Assembly: GCF_030413175.1 (NCBI RefSeq)
Contig: NZ_CP129212.1
Location: 2,108,001 to 2,172,000, forward strand
From: Bradyrhizobium roseum
GTDB taxonomy: Bacteria; Pseudomonadota; Alphaproteobacteria; Rhizobiales; Xanthobacteraceae
Direction: 5' to 3'
Length of the DNA: 64,000 nucleotides
The notes under the pieces are model-generated. The model had not been told where the DNA came from. It did not search any database and saw only the letters and a program-made list of their open reading frames with translations. Shown here piece by piece: positions 1 to 12,858 of this stretch (positions within the stretch are counted from its first letter, which is position 1; each line of letters starts with the position of its first letter). The position numbers were made by a program, and so were the translations under genes.

Positions 1-1
1 T

Positions 2-2963
<2,962 letters not shown>

Positions 2964-2964
<1 letters not shown>

Positions 2965-3665
2965 TGACCATCGCAACCTATCTCGAACGGCGCGGCGAGC
3001 TTAAAACCTATTTCGACCGTACGGCGGTCGATGCCTGGGCCAAGCTGACCTCGGACGCGCCCGTCGGTCGCATCAGGGCGACGGTGCGCGCCGGGCGCGA
3101 CGAGATGCGCAACACGCTGCTGTCGTGGCTGCCCCAGAACATGAGCGGTGCGCGGATGCTCGATGCCGGATGCGGCACCGGCGCGCTGTCGATCGAAGTA
3201 GCGCGGCGCGGTGCGCGCGTGGTCGCGATCGACCTGTCGCCGACGCTGGTTTCGGTCGCGCGGGAGCGCCTTCCGTCGGATCTGGATGCCTCAGCGATCG
3301 ACTTCAAGTCCGGCGACATGCTCGATCCAAAGCTGGGAAAATTCGATTTCGTGGTGGCGATGGACTCGCTGATCCATTACCGGCCGGCGGATACGTGCCG
3401 GATCATGGCGGAGCTGGCCGGGCGCACCAATGATGCGCTGCTGATGACGTTTGCCCCGAAAACTCCGGCTCTGGCGCTCATGCACGCCGCCGGCCGGCTT
3501 TTTCCGCGCGGCGATCGGGCGCCCGCGATCGAACCTGTCGCCGAACAGAAATTGCGGCGGCTGCTGATGGCCGATGAGGGGCTGGAGCGCTGGCAGATCG
3601 GCCGCAGTCACCGTGTCGCCAGCGGTTTCTACACGTCGCAGGCATTGGAGATGATTCCCCGATGA
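2964..3665 (+). CDS. bchM: Magnesium-protoporphyrin O-methyltransferase
   Basis: BchM methylates Mg-protoporphyrin IX with S-adenosylmethionine, giving the monomethyl ester that is the substrate of AcsF encoded further down. The 233-residue protein carries the class I SAM-binding motif LDAGCGTGALS at about residues 66-76, followed by an acidic strand end (VVAIDLS). The start codon overlaps the bchL stop by one base (TGATG) and the stop overlaps the start of lhaA. Length and position between bchL and lhaA match the family. Confidence 0.95.
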
Positions 3666-5095
3666 CCCGGATTTCGACGACATTGGCAAAGGGCTGGATG
3701 CGTCTCGGAACGCGTTTCCTTCCCTTTGCGGACGCCGCCACCAACGAGCTCCCGCTCGGACGGTTGCTGCGGCTGTCGTTGTTCCAGGTCTCGACCGGCA
3801 TCTCCATCGTGCTGCTCAACGGAACGCTCAACCGCGTGATGATCGTTGAACTCGGCGTATCGACTTTGCTGGTTTCGCTGATGGTGTCGATCCCGTTGGT
3901 GTTCGCGCCGTTCCGCGTGCTGATCGGATTCAAGTCCGACCAACATCGCTCGGTGTTGGGCTGGCGGCGCGTTCCCTATATCTGGATGGGAACGCTGCTG
4001 CAGTTCGGCGGTTTTGCGATCCTGCCGTTCGCGCTGTTGGTATTGTCCGGCACCGGCGAATACCCGGCCGTCTACGGACAATTCGGGGCGGCGCTGGCGT
4101 TCCTGCTGGTCGGCGCGGGCATGCATACGATCCAGACGGCTGGTCTGGCGCTGGCCACCGATATTGCGCCGGAGGACGCGCGGCCGCGCGTGGTCGCGTT
4201 CCTCTATGTGATGCTGTTGATCGGAATGGTGGGCAGTGCGCTGATCTTCAGCGAACTGCTGCGCAATTTCGACGAAATCCGGCTGATACAGATCATCCAG
4301 GGCGTCGCGGTCACGCAGATGCTGCTCAACATCGCAGCGCTCTGGAAACAGGAGGCGCGTAATCCCTCGCTGACCTCGGCGGCGCGCGAGCGGCCACAGT
4401 TCCAACAATCCTGGGCCAGATTCCGCAAATCCGGCGGATCGGTTCGTGTCCTCGTCGCGCTGGCGCTGGGGACTTCGGCGTTCTCGATGCAGGACATTCT
4501 GCTGGAGCCGTATGGCGCCGAAATCCTGAAACTCAGCGTCGGCCAGACCACCGCGCTCACGGCCTTCTTCGCGCTTGGGACACTCGCGGGCTTCGGGCTG
4601 GCGGCGAGGACGCTCGGACGCAACGCCGATCCTTATCGGATTGCGGGATTCGGCGCGGTCGCCGGCATCTTCGCTTTCGCAGCGGTCATCTTCGCGGCAC
4701 CCTTGGGCTCGGTGCTGCTGTTCCGGATCGGCACCGGCCTGATCGGGTTTGGCGGCGGGCTATTCGCGGCGGGGACACTGACCGCGGCGATGGCGCTGGC
4801 GCGCGACGGCGAGAGTGGATTGGCGCTTGGCACATGGGGCGCCGTGCAGGCGACCGCGGCCGGCGGGGGCATTGCGCTGGGCGGCGGCGTACGAGACGCC
4901 GTGTCGTCGCTGGCGTCGAGCGGCGCGCTCGGCCGAGCGCTGACCGATCCGTCGACGGGATACAGCGTCGTCTACCACATCGAGATTGCTCTGCTGTTCG
5001 CCACGCTGGTTGCGATCGGCCCGCTCGTGCGCACGGCACGAACGCGCTTTCCGCAACCGTCGTCAAAGTTCGGTCTCGCTGAATTTCCTAGTTAG
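3662..5095 (+). CDS. lhaA: LhaA/PucC-family light-harvesting complex assembly protein
   Basis: This 477-residue polytopic membrane protein belongs to the PucC/LhaA branch of the major facilitator superfamily. Members assist assembly of light-harvesting complex 1 and probably delivery of bacteriochlorophyll. About twelve hydrophobic segments are visible, and the PucC-like stretches FRVLIGFKSD and LGWRRVPYIWMGT occur after the third helix. The gene sits exactly between bchM and puhA, where lhaA (orf477/F1696) lies in Rhodobacter-type clusters, which favours LhaA over the related PucC or Bch2 (paralogues I cannot exclude by sequence alone). The ATG overlaps the bchM stop. Confidence 0.9.
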   Translation: MTRISTTLAKGWMRLGTRFLPFADAATNELPLGRLLRLSLFQVSTGISIVLLNGTLNRVMIVELGVSTLLVSLMVSIPLVFAPFRVLIGFKSDQHRSVLGWRRVPYIWMGTLLQFGGFAILPFALLVLSGTGEYPAVYGQFGAALAFLLVGAGMHTIQTAGLALATDIAPEDARPRVVAFLYVMLLIGMVGSALIFSELLRNFDEIRLIQIIQGVAVTQMLLNIAALWKQEARNPSLTSAARERPQFQQSWARFRKSGGSVRVLVALALGTSAFSMQDILLEPYGAEILKLSVGQTTALTAFFALGTLAGFGLAARTLGRNADPYRIAGFGAVAGIFAFAAVIFAAPLGSVLLFRIGTGLIGFGGGLFAAGTLTAAMALARDGESGLALGTWGAVQATAAGGGIALGGGVRDAVSSLASSGALGRALTDPSTGYSVVYHIEIALLFATLVAIGPLVRTARTRFPQPSSKFGLAEFPS

Positions 5096-5116
5096 CCAAC
5101 TAGAGGGAGGTTTCTC

Positions 5117-5884
5117 ATGCAATCCGGCGCCTATCTGGACCTGGCACAGGTCACGCTCTACGTCTTCTGGATTTTCTTTGCCGGCCTGATCTTCTACCTT
5201 CGCCGCGAAGACAAGCGCGAAGGCTATCCGCTCGACTCCGACGGAATCGGCCGCGGCGTGGTTCAGGGCTTCCCGAGGATGCCCGAGCCCAAGAGTTACC
5301 TGCTGCGGACCGGTCATGTCGCGACGCTCCCGAACCACAAGAACGACCGCCGCGACGTGGCCCTGGCGCCGATCGCGGTGTGGCCGGGCGCGCCGGCGGA
5401 GCCCACCGGCAATCCAATGCTCGACGGTGTTGGGCCCGGCTCCTATGCCGACCGCGAGGACATTCCCGAACTCACCATGGAAGACATCCCCTGCATCGTT
5501 CCGCTGCGGCTGGCCGAAGGCACGTATCTGGAACCGCGCGATCCCGATCCACGTGGCATGCAGGTGCTTGGTGCGGACAGTGAGGTGGGCGGGGTGGTCA
5601 CCGACGTCTGGGTCGACCGCGCCGAGGCCCTGATCCGCTATCTCGAAGTCGAGGTCACGACACCTCAAGGTGCACGGCGTGTGCTGCTGCCGCAGCCGTT
5701 CGCCAAGATCGATCGCAATCGCCGCCGGGTCCGGGTCGACGCCATTCTCGGCAGCCAGTTCGCCGCCGTGCCGGCCACCAAGAGTCTCGATCAGGTGACC
5801 AAGCTCGAGGAAGACAAGATTGTTGGCTATTACGGCGCCGGCACCCTCTACGCGACACCGGCACGACAGGAGCCGCTGCTGTGA
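5117..5884 (+). CDS. puhA: Photosynthetic reaction centre H subunit
   Basis: PuhA is the H subunit of the type II reaction centre; it caps the L-M core on the cytoplasmic side and guides proton uptake to QB. The 255-residue protein has one N-terminal transmembrane helix (about residues 12-31, rich in F, I and L), followed by a polar linker starting RREDKREGYPL and a large soluble beta-rich domain. A strong Shine-Dalgarno sequence (GGGAGG) lies just before the ATG. Length and layout match the family. The stop overlaps the GTG start of puhB. Confidence 0.96.
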   Translation: MQSGAYLDLAQVTLYVFWIFFAGLIFYLRREDKREGYPLDSDGIGRGVVQGFPRMPEPKSYLLRTGHVATLPNHKNDRRDVALAPIAVWPGAPAEPTGNPMLDGVGPGSYADREDIPELTMEDIPCIVPLRLAEGTYLEPRDPDPRGMQVLGADSEVGGVVTDVWVDRAEALIRYLEVEVTTPQGARRVLLPQPFAKIDRNRRRVRVDAILGSQFAAVPATKSLDQVTKLEEDKIVGYYGAGTLYATPARQEPLL

Positions 5885-6552
5885 AACAGGACCATCAGCA
5901 GTTCAGGAATGCGCCGTTTAAGGAACTGCCGGCGCCATTGCCCGCCGGCGAGCGCGTCATCTGGCAGGGCAAGCCCACCTTCAAGGGACTGGCGCTGCGG
6001 TCGTTCCACATCCGCGAGGTGGCCATCTATTTTGGCCTGCTGGTGGCATGGCGACTGTGGTCGAACTGGTCGCACGGCGTGCCGCCGGCTGATACCGCGA
6101 TCTCCGCGCTATGGCTGGTCGTTCCGGCCACGAGCGCCATCGCGGTGCTTGCGGCTCTGGCGTGGCTGTTTCGGCGCGCGGCCTGCTACACCATCACCAG
6201 CAAGCGGGTGCTGTTCCAGTTCGGCGTCGCGCTGCCGATGACGATGAACATCCCGCTCTCCAGGATCGCGAACGCGGCCCTGAAAAGCTACCGCGACGGC
6301 AGCGGCGACATCCCGCTGCGGGTTTCGGATGACAAGCGCGTCTCGTACCTGCTGCTTTGGCCGCACATCCGTCCGTGGGGGCTGCGGGCGCCGGAGCCGA
6401 TGTTGAGTTCGATACCGGATGCAGCAGGCGTCGCAGCGAAGCTGGCGGAAGCGCTGGCGGGACAACCACTCCCGTCCGCGATCTCGCTGACGCAATCCGG
6501 CGCATCCGGTTTCGAACCCGATGCCCTCCCGCATTCCACCGTGGCAGCCTGA
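5881..6552 (+). CDS. puhB: Photosynthetic complex assembly protein PuhB
   Basis: PuhB is a membrane protein needed for efficient assembly of the reaction centre and light-harvesting 1 complex. This 223-residue protein has two to three hydrophobic segments (roughly residues 45-60 and 75-100), then a bacterial PH-like domain region beginning around TITSKRVLFQFGVALPM, typical of the family. The start is a GTG that overlaps the puhA stop (GTGA), so it is probably translationally coupled. Position right after puhA is the conserved arrangement. Confidence 0.92.
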   Translation: MKQDHQQFRNAPFKELPAPLPAGERVIWQGKPTFKGLALRSFHIREVAIYFGLLVAWRLWSNWSHGVPPADTAISALWLVVPATSAIAVLAALAWLFRRAACYTITSKRVLFQFGVALPMTMNIPLSRIANAALKSYRDGSGDIPLRVSDDKRVSYLLLWPHIRPWGLRAPEPMLSSIPDAAGVAAKLAEALAGQPLPSAISLTQSGASGFEPDALPHSTVAA

Positions 6553-6566
6553 AACGGAGACAACGC

Positions 6567-7025
6567 ATGAGCCAGGCCATTCACGAGCCGGTCGTTCCCA
6601 AAGGTGGCGTCCTAGCCGCGGCGGCGCTGATCCTGTTCGCCCTTGCATCCGTCACGACCGTGCGGTTGAGCGGCGTCGGCGAAGTTCGCATGACGCTGCC
6701 GGCGGCCCTCGAAAGCCGCGACTTGCGGTTCGAGGACGGCAAGAACGGCGCGGTGCTGGTGTACGACGCCAGTAACGGGCAACTCGTCGACACCCTGGCG
6801 CCCGGCAGCAACGGCTTCATCCGCGTGGTGCTGCGCGGGCTGGCGCGGGAGCGCAAGCTCGGCGACATCGGCTCGCAGCCGCCGTTCCGGCTGACCCGGT
6901 TCGTCAACGGCCAGATTACGCTGACCGACACCTCGAGCGGCAAGCAGATCGATCTCGATGCCTTTGGCTCGGCCAATACCGAGGCCTTTGCGCGGTTGAT
7001 GAAACTGCGGGGGGGCGCGACATGA
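6567..7025 (+). CDS. puhC: Photosynthetic complex assembly protein PuhC
   Basis: PuhC is a small membrane-anchored, periplasm-facing protein required for normal levels and organisation of the reaction centre-LH1 complex. The 152-residue product has one transmembrane helix at about residues 14-31 and a soluble domain containing LRFEDGKNGAVLVYDA and a conserved FIRVVLRGLARER stretch. I chose the ATG at 6567 because a GGAG motif lies 7-8 bases upstream and because it follows the puhB stop directly; the open frame further upstream runs inside puhB. The end overlaps the next small gene. Confidence 0.9.
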   Translation: MSQAIHEPVVPKGGVLAAAALILFALASVTTVRLSGVGEVRMTLPAALESRDLRFEDGKNGAVLVYDASNGQLVDTLAPGSNGFIRVVLRGLARERKLGDIGSQPPFRLTRFVNGQITLTDTSSGKQIDLDAFGSANTEAFARLMKLRGGAT

Positions 7026-7327
7026 CCATGACCTGGACCGGTTCGCGCAAATCGTTCGACGTGCCCTGCACGGTCGAGATCGAGCAAACCTCGGAGACAT
7101 TGCACGCCCATGTCATTCTCGATGGCGACATCGACATCAAGCCGGGCGATCAAGTCAGGGTGCATGACGCGCCGACCGGTGTCGAATTCGGCCAGCGCCT
7201 CGTCGTGCGCCGCACCGCCACGGTGGTCCGCGGCGGCTGGCTCGACAGGCTGCGCGCGCGGATCGAAGGCTATCTCGAATTGACCGAACTCTACGAAGTC
7301 AGCTTCTCGGACGGGAGGGCATCATGA
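7022..7327 (+). CDS. Small conserved protein of the puh operon, function unknown
   Basis: This 101-residue protein lies between puhC and acsF and overlaps both (ATG inside the puhC stop, stop over the acsF ATG), so it is almost surely translated with the operon. It has no transmembrane segment or signal peptide. It starts [14 protein letters not shown] and includes the charged stretch [20 protein letters not shown], which looks like a small beta-barrel. The C-terminal half is rich in arginine and ends with [13 protein letters not shown] do not recognise a named family. Its location suggests a role in assembly of the photosynthetic complex or the cyclase, but that is inference only. Confidence 0.8.
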   Translation: MTMTWTGSRKSFDVPCTVEIEQTSETLHAHVILDGDIDIKPGDQVRVHDAPTGVEFGQRLVVRRTATVVRGGWLDRLRARIEGYLELTELYEVSFSDGRAS

Positions 7328-8421
7328 TCCCCATGGAAGGCGGAACACAAGGCAGCCTGCACACGCGCCCGGCGATCAAGGGCAGCAACGAAAGCCTCGA
7401 AAAGGCGCGCGAGGATACAATCCTCAGCCCGCGCTTCTACACCACCGATTTCGAGGCGATGGATCGCCTCGATGTCAGCCTGGTGCGATCCGAATGGAAC
7501 GCGGTCATCAGGGAACTGCGCGCGGATCACAACAAGGCGCATTTCGTCAAGACGGACGAATTCAAGAACGATCTTGAGTCGCTGCCGCCCGAGTTGCGCA
7601 AGGAGTTCAAGGATTTCCTGGTCAGCTCGCTCACCGCCGAATTCTCCGGCTGCGTGCTCTATGCGGAGATCAAGAAGCGGATCAAGAACAAGGATATCCA
7701 GGAGCTGTTCAGCTTCATGAGCCGCGACGAGGCCCGCCATGCCGGCTTCATCAACGAGATTCTGAAGGATCACGGCATTGGCGTCGACCTGAGCTTTCTG
7801 ACCAAGGTGAAGAAGTATACTTACTTCCGGCCCAAGTTCATTTTCTACGCGACGTATCTTTCGGAGAAGATCGGCTACGCCCGCTACATCACCATCTACC
7901 GGCAGATGGAGCGGCATCCCGAGCGCCAGTTCCATCCGATCTTCCGCTGGTTCGAACTGTGGTGCAATGACGAGTTCCGCCACGGCGAGGCCTTTGCGCT
8001 TCTGATGCGTGCCGATCCCTCGCTGCTGCGCGGGGTCAACAAGCTGTGGATCCGGTTTTTCCTGCTGGCGGTATTCGCCACCATGTATGTGCGCGATCAT
8101 ATGCGGCCGGCGTTCCACGAGGCGCTGGGGATGCACCCGACCGACTACGACATGCGGGTATTCCGCATCACGTCGGAAATTTCCAAGCAGGTATTTCCGG
8201 TGACGCTGAATCTCGACGATCCGCGCTTCCTCGCCGGTCTCGAACGCTTGCGGCTGATTTCCGAGGCGATCGCCGATGCGCGCGAGAAGGGCGGCCTGTT
8301 GTCGAAGGTGAAGCGCGCGGTTCTGGCGGGCAGGGCGGCGCTGACATTCGCGAGGCTGTTCCTGTTGCCGGTGAAGCCGAATGCGCTGCCGCGCGAAATC
8401 TGCTTGCAACCGGCATGGTGA
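7324..8421 (+). CDS. acsF: Aerobic magnesium-protoporphyrin IX monomethyl ester cyclase
   Basis: AcsF is the oxygen-dependent diiron enzyme that forms the isocyclic ring E, turning Mg-protoporphyrin monomethyl ester (the BchM product) into divinyl-protochlorophyllide. The 365-residue protein is ferritin-like; putative iron ligands are visible in the helices [22 protein letters not shown] and [10 protein letters not shown], which carry the ExxH-type motifs. Its presence in the puh operon indicates that pigment can be made in the presence of oxygen, in keeping with photosynthetic Bradyrhizobium, which forms its photosystem aerobically. The start overlaps the previous gene's stop. Confidence 0.95.
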   Translation: MIPMEGGTQGSLHTRPAIKGSNESLEKAREDTILSPRFYTTDFEAMDRLDVSLVRSEWNAVIRELRADHNKAHFVKTDEFKNDLESLPPELRKEFKDFLVSSLTAEFSGCVLYAEIKKRIKNKDIQELFSFMSRDEARHAGFINEILKDHGIGVDLSFLTKVKKYTYFRPKFIFYATYLSEKIGYARYITIYRQMERHPERQFHPIFRWFELWCNDEFRHGEAFALLMRADPSLLRGVNKLWIRFFLLAVFATMYVRDHMRPAFHEALGMHPTDYDMRVFRITSEISKQVFPVTLNLDDPRFLAGLERLRLISEAIADAREKGGLLSKVKRAVLAGRAALTFARLFLLPVKPNALPREICLQPAW

Positions 8422-8431
8422 GGAGAGGGCG

Positions 8432-9445
8432 TTGATAGCGTCATACACGGTCCCACCCATCTATGCTGCGTTCGTATGGTGGTTCAGCACCGGGGCCGTG
8501 CTTTTGCTGGTGGGGCGTTCGGGACGCTTTGAAGGGCTGCGGGCGTTGCTGGCAGCAGGGCTGCTCGCCGGATCGCTTGGCGGCCTGGCGCTGACGGCCG
8601 GCGATACCAGCATTGGCGGCGCCTATACCGCCTTCACCTGCACCATCCTGCTGTGGGGCGCGCAGGAGATCGCCTTTCTCGCAGGCTGGCTGACGGGGCC
8701 GCGGCCGTTGGCCTGTCCGGCTGGCGTGACCGGCTGGAAGCGGCTGAGCTACGCCTTGCAGGCCATCCTGTATCATGAGTTCGCGCTGCTGGCCTGCGGT
8801 GCCGCGGTCGCCGCACTGACCTGGAGCGGGCCCAACCAGGTCGGGCTCTGGACCTTCGCGGCGCTCTGGGTGCTCCGGCAGAGCGCCAAGATCAACCTCT
8901 TCCTCGGCGTTCCCGTCACCAATGACGAACTCATGCCGGATGCCGTGCGATTCCTGAAGAGCTTCTTCGCCCGCAAGCCGGTCAGTGCCTTCTTTCCGGC
9001 CTCTGTTACGCTTGCGACCGCCGTTCTCGTCATCCTGATCCAGCGCATCGTCGAAGTGGCGGCAACGCCGTTCGATATCGTTGGACTGACGCTGGTTTCC
9101 ACCCTGTTTGCGCTCGGCGTTGTCGAGCATTGGTTCATGCTGCTGCCGCTGCCGGCGATCACGCTGTGGGGCTGGGGCATACGCTCAGGTTTGCCGCCGG
9201 AGGACACCACCATGGAACAGGAACGCGACACCAAGATCACCAATGCTCCACCCAATCTCGTCGTGCTTGCGAACGTGCGCCCCGACGCGGCGCCTCCGAG
9301 ACCGGCGCAAGCGGCCTGCGCACGTCAGCGGCTGGAGGACCAGTTCCGTCAGAGTTTCCGTGAGCAACACGCAAGGGATGGCCTGACGACGGCTCTCAAC
9401 ATCAGTACCGAGCCGGCGGCAACGATCAATGGGAGGACGCCATGA
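8432..9445 (+). CDS. puhE: Photosynthetic complex assembly protein PuhE (DUF3623-type)
   Basis: PuhE is a polytopic membrane protein that influences bacteriochlorophyll supply and reaction-centre assembly. Seven or so hydrophobic segments cover residues 1-255, including the family stretches [17 protein letters not shown] and [14 protein letters not shown] chose the TTG at 8432 because an AGGAGAGGG Shine-Dalgarno stretch lies just upstream and the protein then begins with its first membrane helix. The C-terminal 80 residues are polar and low in conserved motifs, an extension beyond the membrane core. The stop overlaps hemA (ATGA). Confidence 0.88.
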   Translation: MIASYTVPPIYAAFVWWFSTGAVLLLVGRSGRFEGLRALLAAGLLAGSLGGLALTAGDTSIGGAYTAFTCTILLWGAQEIAFLAGWLTGPRPLACPAGVTGWKRLSYALQAILYHEFALLACGAAVAALTWSGPNQVGLWTFAALWVLRQSAKINLFLGVPVTNDELMPDAVRFLKSFFARKPVSAFFPASVTLATAVLVILIQRIVEVAATPFDIVGLTLVSTLFALGVVEHWFMLLPLPAITLWGWGIRSGLPPEDTTMEQERDTKITNAPPNLVVLANVRPDAAPPRPAQAACARQRLEDQFRQSFREQHARDGLTTALNISTEPAATINGRTP

Positions 9446-10653
9446 ACTACGAAGCCTATTTTCGCCGGCAACTTGAAGGTCTTCATCGCGAAGGACGCTA
9501 TCGCGTGTTCGCCGATCTGGAGCGCAAGGCGGGTGCTTTTCCCCGCGCCAGGCATCACCACCCCGATGGCGCCGGCGAGGTCACCGTGTGGTGTTCGAAC
9601 GACTATCTCGGCATGGGCCAGCATCCGCAGGTGCTGAAAGCGATGCACGAGGCGCTCGACAGTTGCGGCGCCGGCGCCGGCGGCACCCGCAACATCGCCG
9701 GGACCAATCACTATCACGTGCTGCTGGAGCAGGAACTCGCCAGCCTGCACGGCAAGGAAGCCGCGCTGTTGTTCACCTCAGGCTACGTCTCCAACATGGC
9801 TGCGATCAGCACGCTGGCGTCGCGGATGCCGGGCTGCACGATCCTGTCGGATGAACTCAACCATGCCTCGATGATCGAGGGCATCAGGCACAGCCGCAGC
9901 CCGACGCGCATCTTCGCCCATAACGATCCGCGCGACCTCGAGCGAAAGCTGAGCGATCTCGACCCGCATGCTCCGAAGCTGGTGGCGTTCGAGTCCGTCT
10001 ATTCGATGGATGGCGACATCGCGCCGATCGCCGAGCTGTGCGACGTCGCCGACGCCCACAACGCCATGACCTATCTCGACGAGGTGCACGGCGTCGGTCT
10101 CTATGGCCCGAACGGCGGCGGCATTGCCGACCGGGAGGGGGTGAGCCATCGCCTGACCGTGATCGAAGGCACGCTGGCGAAGGCGTTCGGGGTCATTGGG
10201 GGCTATGTCGCGGCATCGAGCACGATCTGCGATTTCATCCGCAGTTTCGCCTCCGGTTTCATCTTCACCACCTCGCTGCCACCAGCGGTCGCCGCGGGGG
10301 CGCTGACCAGTATCCGGCATCTGAAGGCGAGCTCGGCCGAACGTGAACGGCACCAGGATCGCGTGGCGCGGCTGCGGCGGCGGCTCGACGAGAGCGGCGT
10401 CGCGCATCTGGATAATCCGAGCCACATCGTCCCGGTGATGGTCTGCGACCCGGTGCTGTGCAAGCAGATCAGCGATGTCCTGATCGACCGCTACGGCATC
10501 TATGTGCAGCCAATCAACTATCCGACCGTGCCGCGCGGCACCGAGCGGCTGCGGATCACCCCGTCGCCGCATCACACCGATGCGGATATCGAGCATCTGG
10601 TGCAGGCTTTGGTCGAGATCTGGGCCGAGGTCGGACTGGCCAAAGCGGCTTGA
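9442..10653 (+). CDS. hemA: 5-aminolevulinate synthase
   Basis: HemA condenses glycine with succinyl-CoA to 5-aminolevulinate, the first step of tetrapyrrole synthesis in alphaproteobacteria. The 403-residue pyridoxal-phosphate enzyme shows [11 protein letters not shown], the glycine-rich [23 protein letters not shown] and the PLP-lysine motif TLAKAFG (lysine at residue 247). Length is typical. Its location at the end of the puh operon, with an ATGA overlap to puhE, ties precursor supply to photosystem synthesis; a second ALA synthase elsewhere in the genome is likely but cannot be seen here. Confidence 0.96.
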   Translation: MNYEAYFRRQLEGLHREGRYRVFADLERKAGAFPRARHHHPDGAGEVTVWCSNDYLGMGQHPQVLKAMHEALDSCGAGAGGTRNIAGTNHYHVLLEQELASLHGKEAALLFTSGYVSNMAAISTLASRMPGCTILSDELNHASMIEGIRHSRSPTRIFAHNDPRDLERKLSDLDPHAPKLVAFESVYSMDGDIAPIAELCDVADAHNAMTYLDEVHGVGLYGPNGGGIADREGVSHRLTVIEGTLAKAFGVIGGYVAASSTICDFIRSFASGFIFTTSLPPAVAAGALTSIRHLKASSAERERHQDRVARLRRRLDESGVAHLDNPSHIVPVMVCDPVLCKQISDVLIDRYGIYVQPINYPTVPRGTERLRITPSPHHTDADIEHLVQALVEIWAEVGLAKAA

Positions 10654-10689
10654 GAATGCCGTTTGAGCCTTGGCGGCGCGGCCGCGCCT

Positions 10690-11658
10690 TCAGCGCTTTC
10701 CGCGCGCCGATGGGCGGGTGAGCCGGACCCTGCCGCGGGTTCGCGGCAGGAACTGCGCACCGCGTGCGCCAAGGAAGTCCAGCATCGCTCGCGCCGGTGG
10801 CAGCAGGATCTTGTCCTTGCGGGAAAGCACGAACCATTGCCGGACCACGGGAAGTCCGACCACATCGAGCGTCACCAGCCGTCGCTCGTCGAGTTCGGTG
10901 GCCACCGTATGCGCGGAAATGAACGCGATCCCAAGGCCGGCGATCACCGCCTGCTTGATGGTTTCGTTGCTGCTCATCGCCATGCCGATCCTGGGGCGGA
11001 GGCGCGCCGTTTCGAACAATTGCTCCATCAGGCCGCGCGTGCCCGACCCTGGCTCGCGCATCAGGAAGGTCTCTTCAGCCAGGTCGGCGAGCGCAATGCG
11101 GGATTTTCGCGCCAGGCGATGGCCGGTCGGCGCGATGATGACGTGGGGATGATCGCCGATCAGGCGAACGTCCATATCGATGTCGGCCGGTGGGCGGCCC
11201 ATGATCGCGAAATCGAGGTCGTATCCGCGCAGCGCGGTGCCGATCTCCTGCCGGTTGCCGATCGAAAGCGTGACATTGACATTCGGGTGCAGCCTGGAAA
11301 ATCCGGAGATCATGAACGGCACGAAGTATTTCGCGGTGCTGACGGCGCCGATCGAAATGCGCCCGGCGGTCTTGCCCGCCATCATCTCCAGCGAGGTCTC
11401 GCAGTCCGTAATCGCCGCCTCGATGCGTTCGGAAAGCGCCAGCACCTCGCGCCCCGCATCGGTCAGAAGCATTCCGTCGCCGGTGCGCTGAATCAGCGGC
11501 AAGCCCGCCAGGCCCTGCAAATTGCGGATCTGCAGCGTGACGGCCGGCTGCGTCAGATGCAGCCGCTTGGCGGCCGCGGTTACCGATCGGTCGCTGTGAA
11601 CGGCCGCCAGCGCGCGAAGCTGGCGAATGGTCAGTTCTCTCAGAAACCGGCTTGCCAT
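10690..11658 (-). CDS. cbbR: LysR-type regulator of the Calvin-cycle operon
   Basis: This 322-residue LysR-family regulator is transcribed away from cbbF, the classical place of CbbR, the activator of cbb operons that senses metabolic signals such as RuBP or NADPH. The N-terminal helix-turn-helix is visible (LRALAAVHSDRSVTAAAKRL then LTQPAVTLQI, residues about 11-45), followed by a periplasmic-binding-protein-like effector domain with MREPGSGTRG, typical of CbbR. It ends convergently with hemA, about 37 bases away. The assignment to CbbR rests on motif similarity plus gene context. Confidence 0.92.
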   Translation of the reverse strand: MASRFLRELTIRQLRALAAVHSDRSVTAAAKRLHLTQPAVTLQIRNLQGLAGLPLIQRTGDGMLLTDAGREVLALSERIEAAITDCETSLEMMAGKTAGRISIGAVSTAKYFVPFMISGFSRLHPNVNVTLSIGNRQEIGTALRGYDLDFAIMGRPPADIDMDVRLIGDHPHVIIAPTGHRLARKSRIALADLAEETFLMREPGSGTRGLMEQLFETARLRPRIGMAMSSNETIKQAVIAGLGIAFISAHTVATELDERRLVTLDVVGLPVVRQWFVLSRKDKILLPPARAMLDFLGARGAQFLPRTRGRVRLTRPSARGKR

Positions 11659-11807
11659 CGGCGCTACCTTTATAAGGAAAACTTTGCCTGAACCAAAGAT
11701 AAGAAAATTTCCCTAATTTGGCAAACTGCGATGAGATACGGCGCGGACTGCCAGCCGGCAAGAAGCGTTGCAATGCCCCGAGAGAGGGCGCGGACAGGGG
11801 AGCGGCC
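11659..11807. promoter_or_regulatory. cbbR-cbbF divergent control region with AT-rich dyad
   Basis: This 149-base gap between the divergent cbbR and cbbF starts is AT-rich next to cbbR. It contains the perfect dyad AAATT-TCCCT-AATTT (11705-11719), a spacing compatible with LysR-type T-N11-A operators, and an upstream AT-rich TTATAAGGAAAACTTTG stretch (11670-11686). CbbR proteins bind such intergenic regions and activate cbb while repressing themselves. Which of these elements is the true operator cannot be decided by reading. The cbbF Shine-Dalgarno (GGGGAG, 11797-11802) closes the region. Confidence 0.6.
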
Positions 11808-12845
11808 ATGGACGAACGCGTGACGTTGCGTTCGCATCTCGATCGTTCGGTGCAGGACACGCCGAACGGCCCCGCAGTCGCCGCCGTGATCGAGGCGTTG
11901 GCGACGGCGTCGATCGGCCTTGCCGACCTGATCGCCGATGGGCCGCTGGCCGGCATCACCGGACGGCATAGCGGGATCAATCCCGACGGCGATCTGCAGA
12001 AGGATATCGACGTTGCCGCCGACGAGATGATGCGCCATGCGCTAGGTACCGCGCCGGTTGCCGCCGTGCTGTCCGAGGAAGCGGAACTGCCCGAGGTTTT
12101 CGACGCCGCCGCGCCGCTGTGTGTTGCGATCGATCCGCTCGACGGATCGGCCAATCTCGAAAACAATATCTCGGTCGGGACGATCTTTTCGATCCGGCCG
12201 AGCGGCCACGACATCGTATCCACCTTCTTCGAACCCGGCACGGCGCAATGCGCCGCGGGGTTTGTGGTGTACGGGCCGCAGACCACGCTGGTGCTGGCGC
12301 TGAACGGGAGCGTCGACATCTTCATTCTCGATCGGCGCGTCCGGGAATTTCTGATGACCGCGCGCGGTGTCAGGATCGCGCCGGATACGCCGGAGTTCGC
12401 GATCAATGCATCGAACAGGCGGCACTGGCACGGCCCGGTTCGCGCCTATATCGACGAATGCCTTGCAGGCACCAACGGCAACGGTGGCGCCGACTTCAAC
12501 ATGCGCTGGATCGGCTCGCTCGTCGCGGAATCACTGCGCATTCTCGTCCGTGGCGGCGTTTTTCTTTACCCGGCCGATGCCCGACCCGGATATCGCGAGG
12601 GACGGTTGCGGCTGCTCTACGAAGCTCATCCGATGGCGCTGGTGATGGAATGGGCGGGCGGGTCCGCAACCACCGGGCGCCGGCGGATCTTGGAAATGTC
12701 GGCAAGGACCCCGCACCAGCGCGTGCCGTTGATCATGGGGTCGGCATATGGCGTTCGCGATGTCGCGGCAATCCATGAAGGCATCGAGCCAATGTTCGAC
12801 AACAGCGATGCGCCGTTGTTCGCGCGGCGCGGCCTGTTTCGCTGA
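11808..12845 (+). CDS. cbbF: Fructose-1,6-bisphosphatase (Calvin cycle)
   Basis: This enzyme hydrolyses fructose-1,6-bisphosphate (and commonly sedoheptulose-1,7-bisphosphate) in the Calvin cycle. The 345-residue protein shows the class I sugar-phosphatase metal motif IDPLDGSANLENN and the acidic LSEEAELPE. I chose the ATG at 11808 over the longer open frame because GGGGAG lies 5 bases upstream. It is the first gene of cbbFPTALSX and is separated from cbbP by 13 bases. Confidence 0.94.
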   Translation: MDERVTLRSHLDRSVQDTPNGPAVAAVIEALATASIGLADLIADGPLAGITGRHSGINPDGDLQKDIDVAADEMMRHALGTAPVAAVLSEEAELPEVFDAAAPLCVAIDPLDGSANLENNISVGTIFSIRPSGHDIVSTFFEPGTAQCAAGFVVYGPQTTLVLALNGSVDIFILDRRVREFLMTARGVRIAPDTPEFAINASNRRHWHGPVRAYIDECLAGTNGNGGADFNMRWIGSLVAESLRILVRGGVFLYPADARPGYREGRLRLLYEAHPMALVMEWAGGSATTGRRRILEMSARTPHQRVPLIMGSAYGVRDVAAIHEGIEPMFDNSDAPLFARRGLFR

Positions 12846-12858
12846 AGGGATCGCACCA

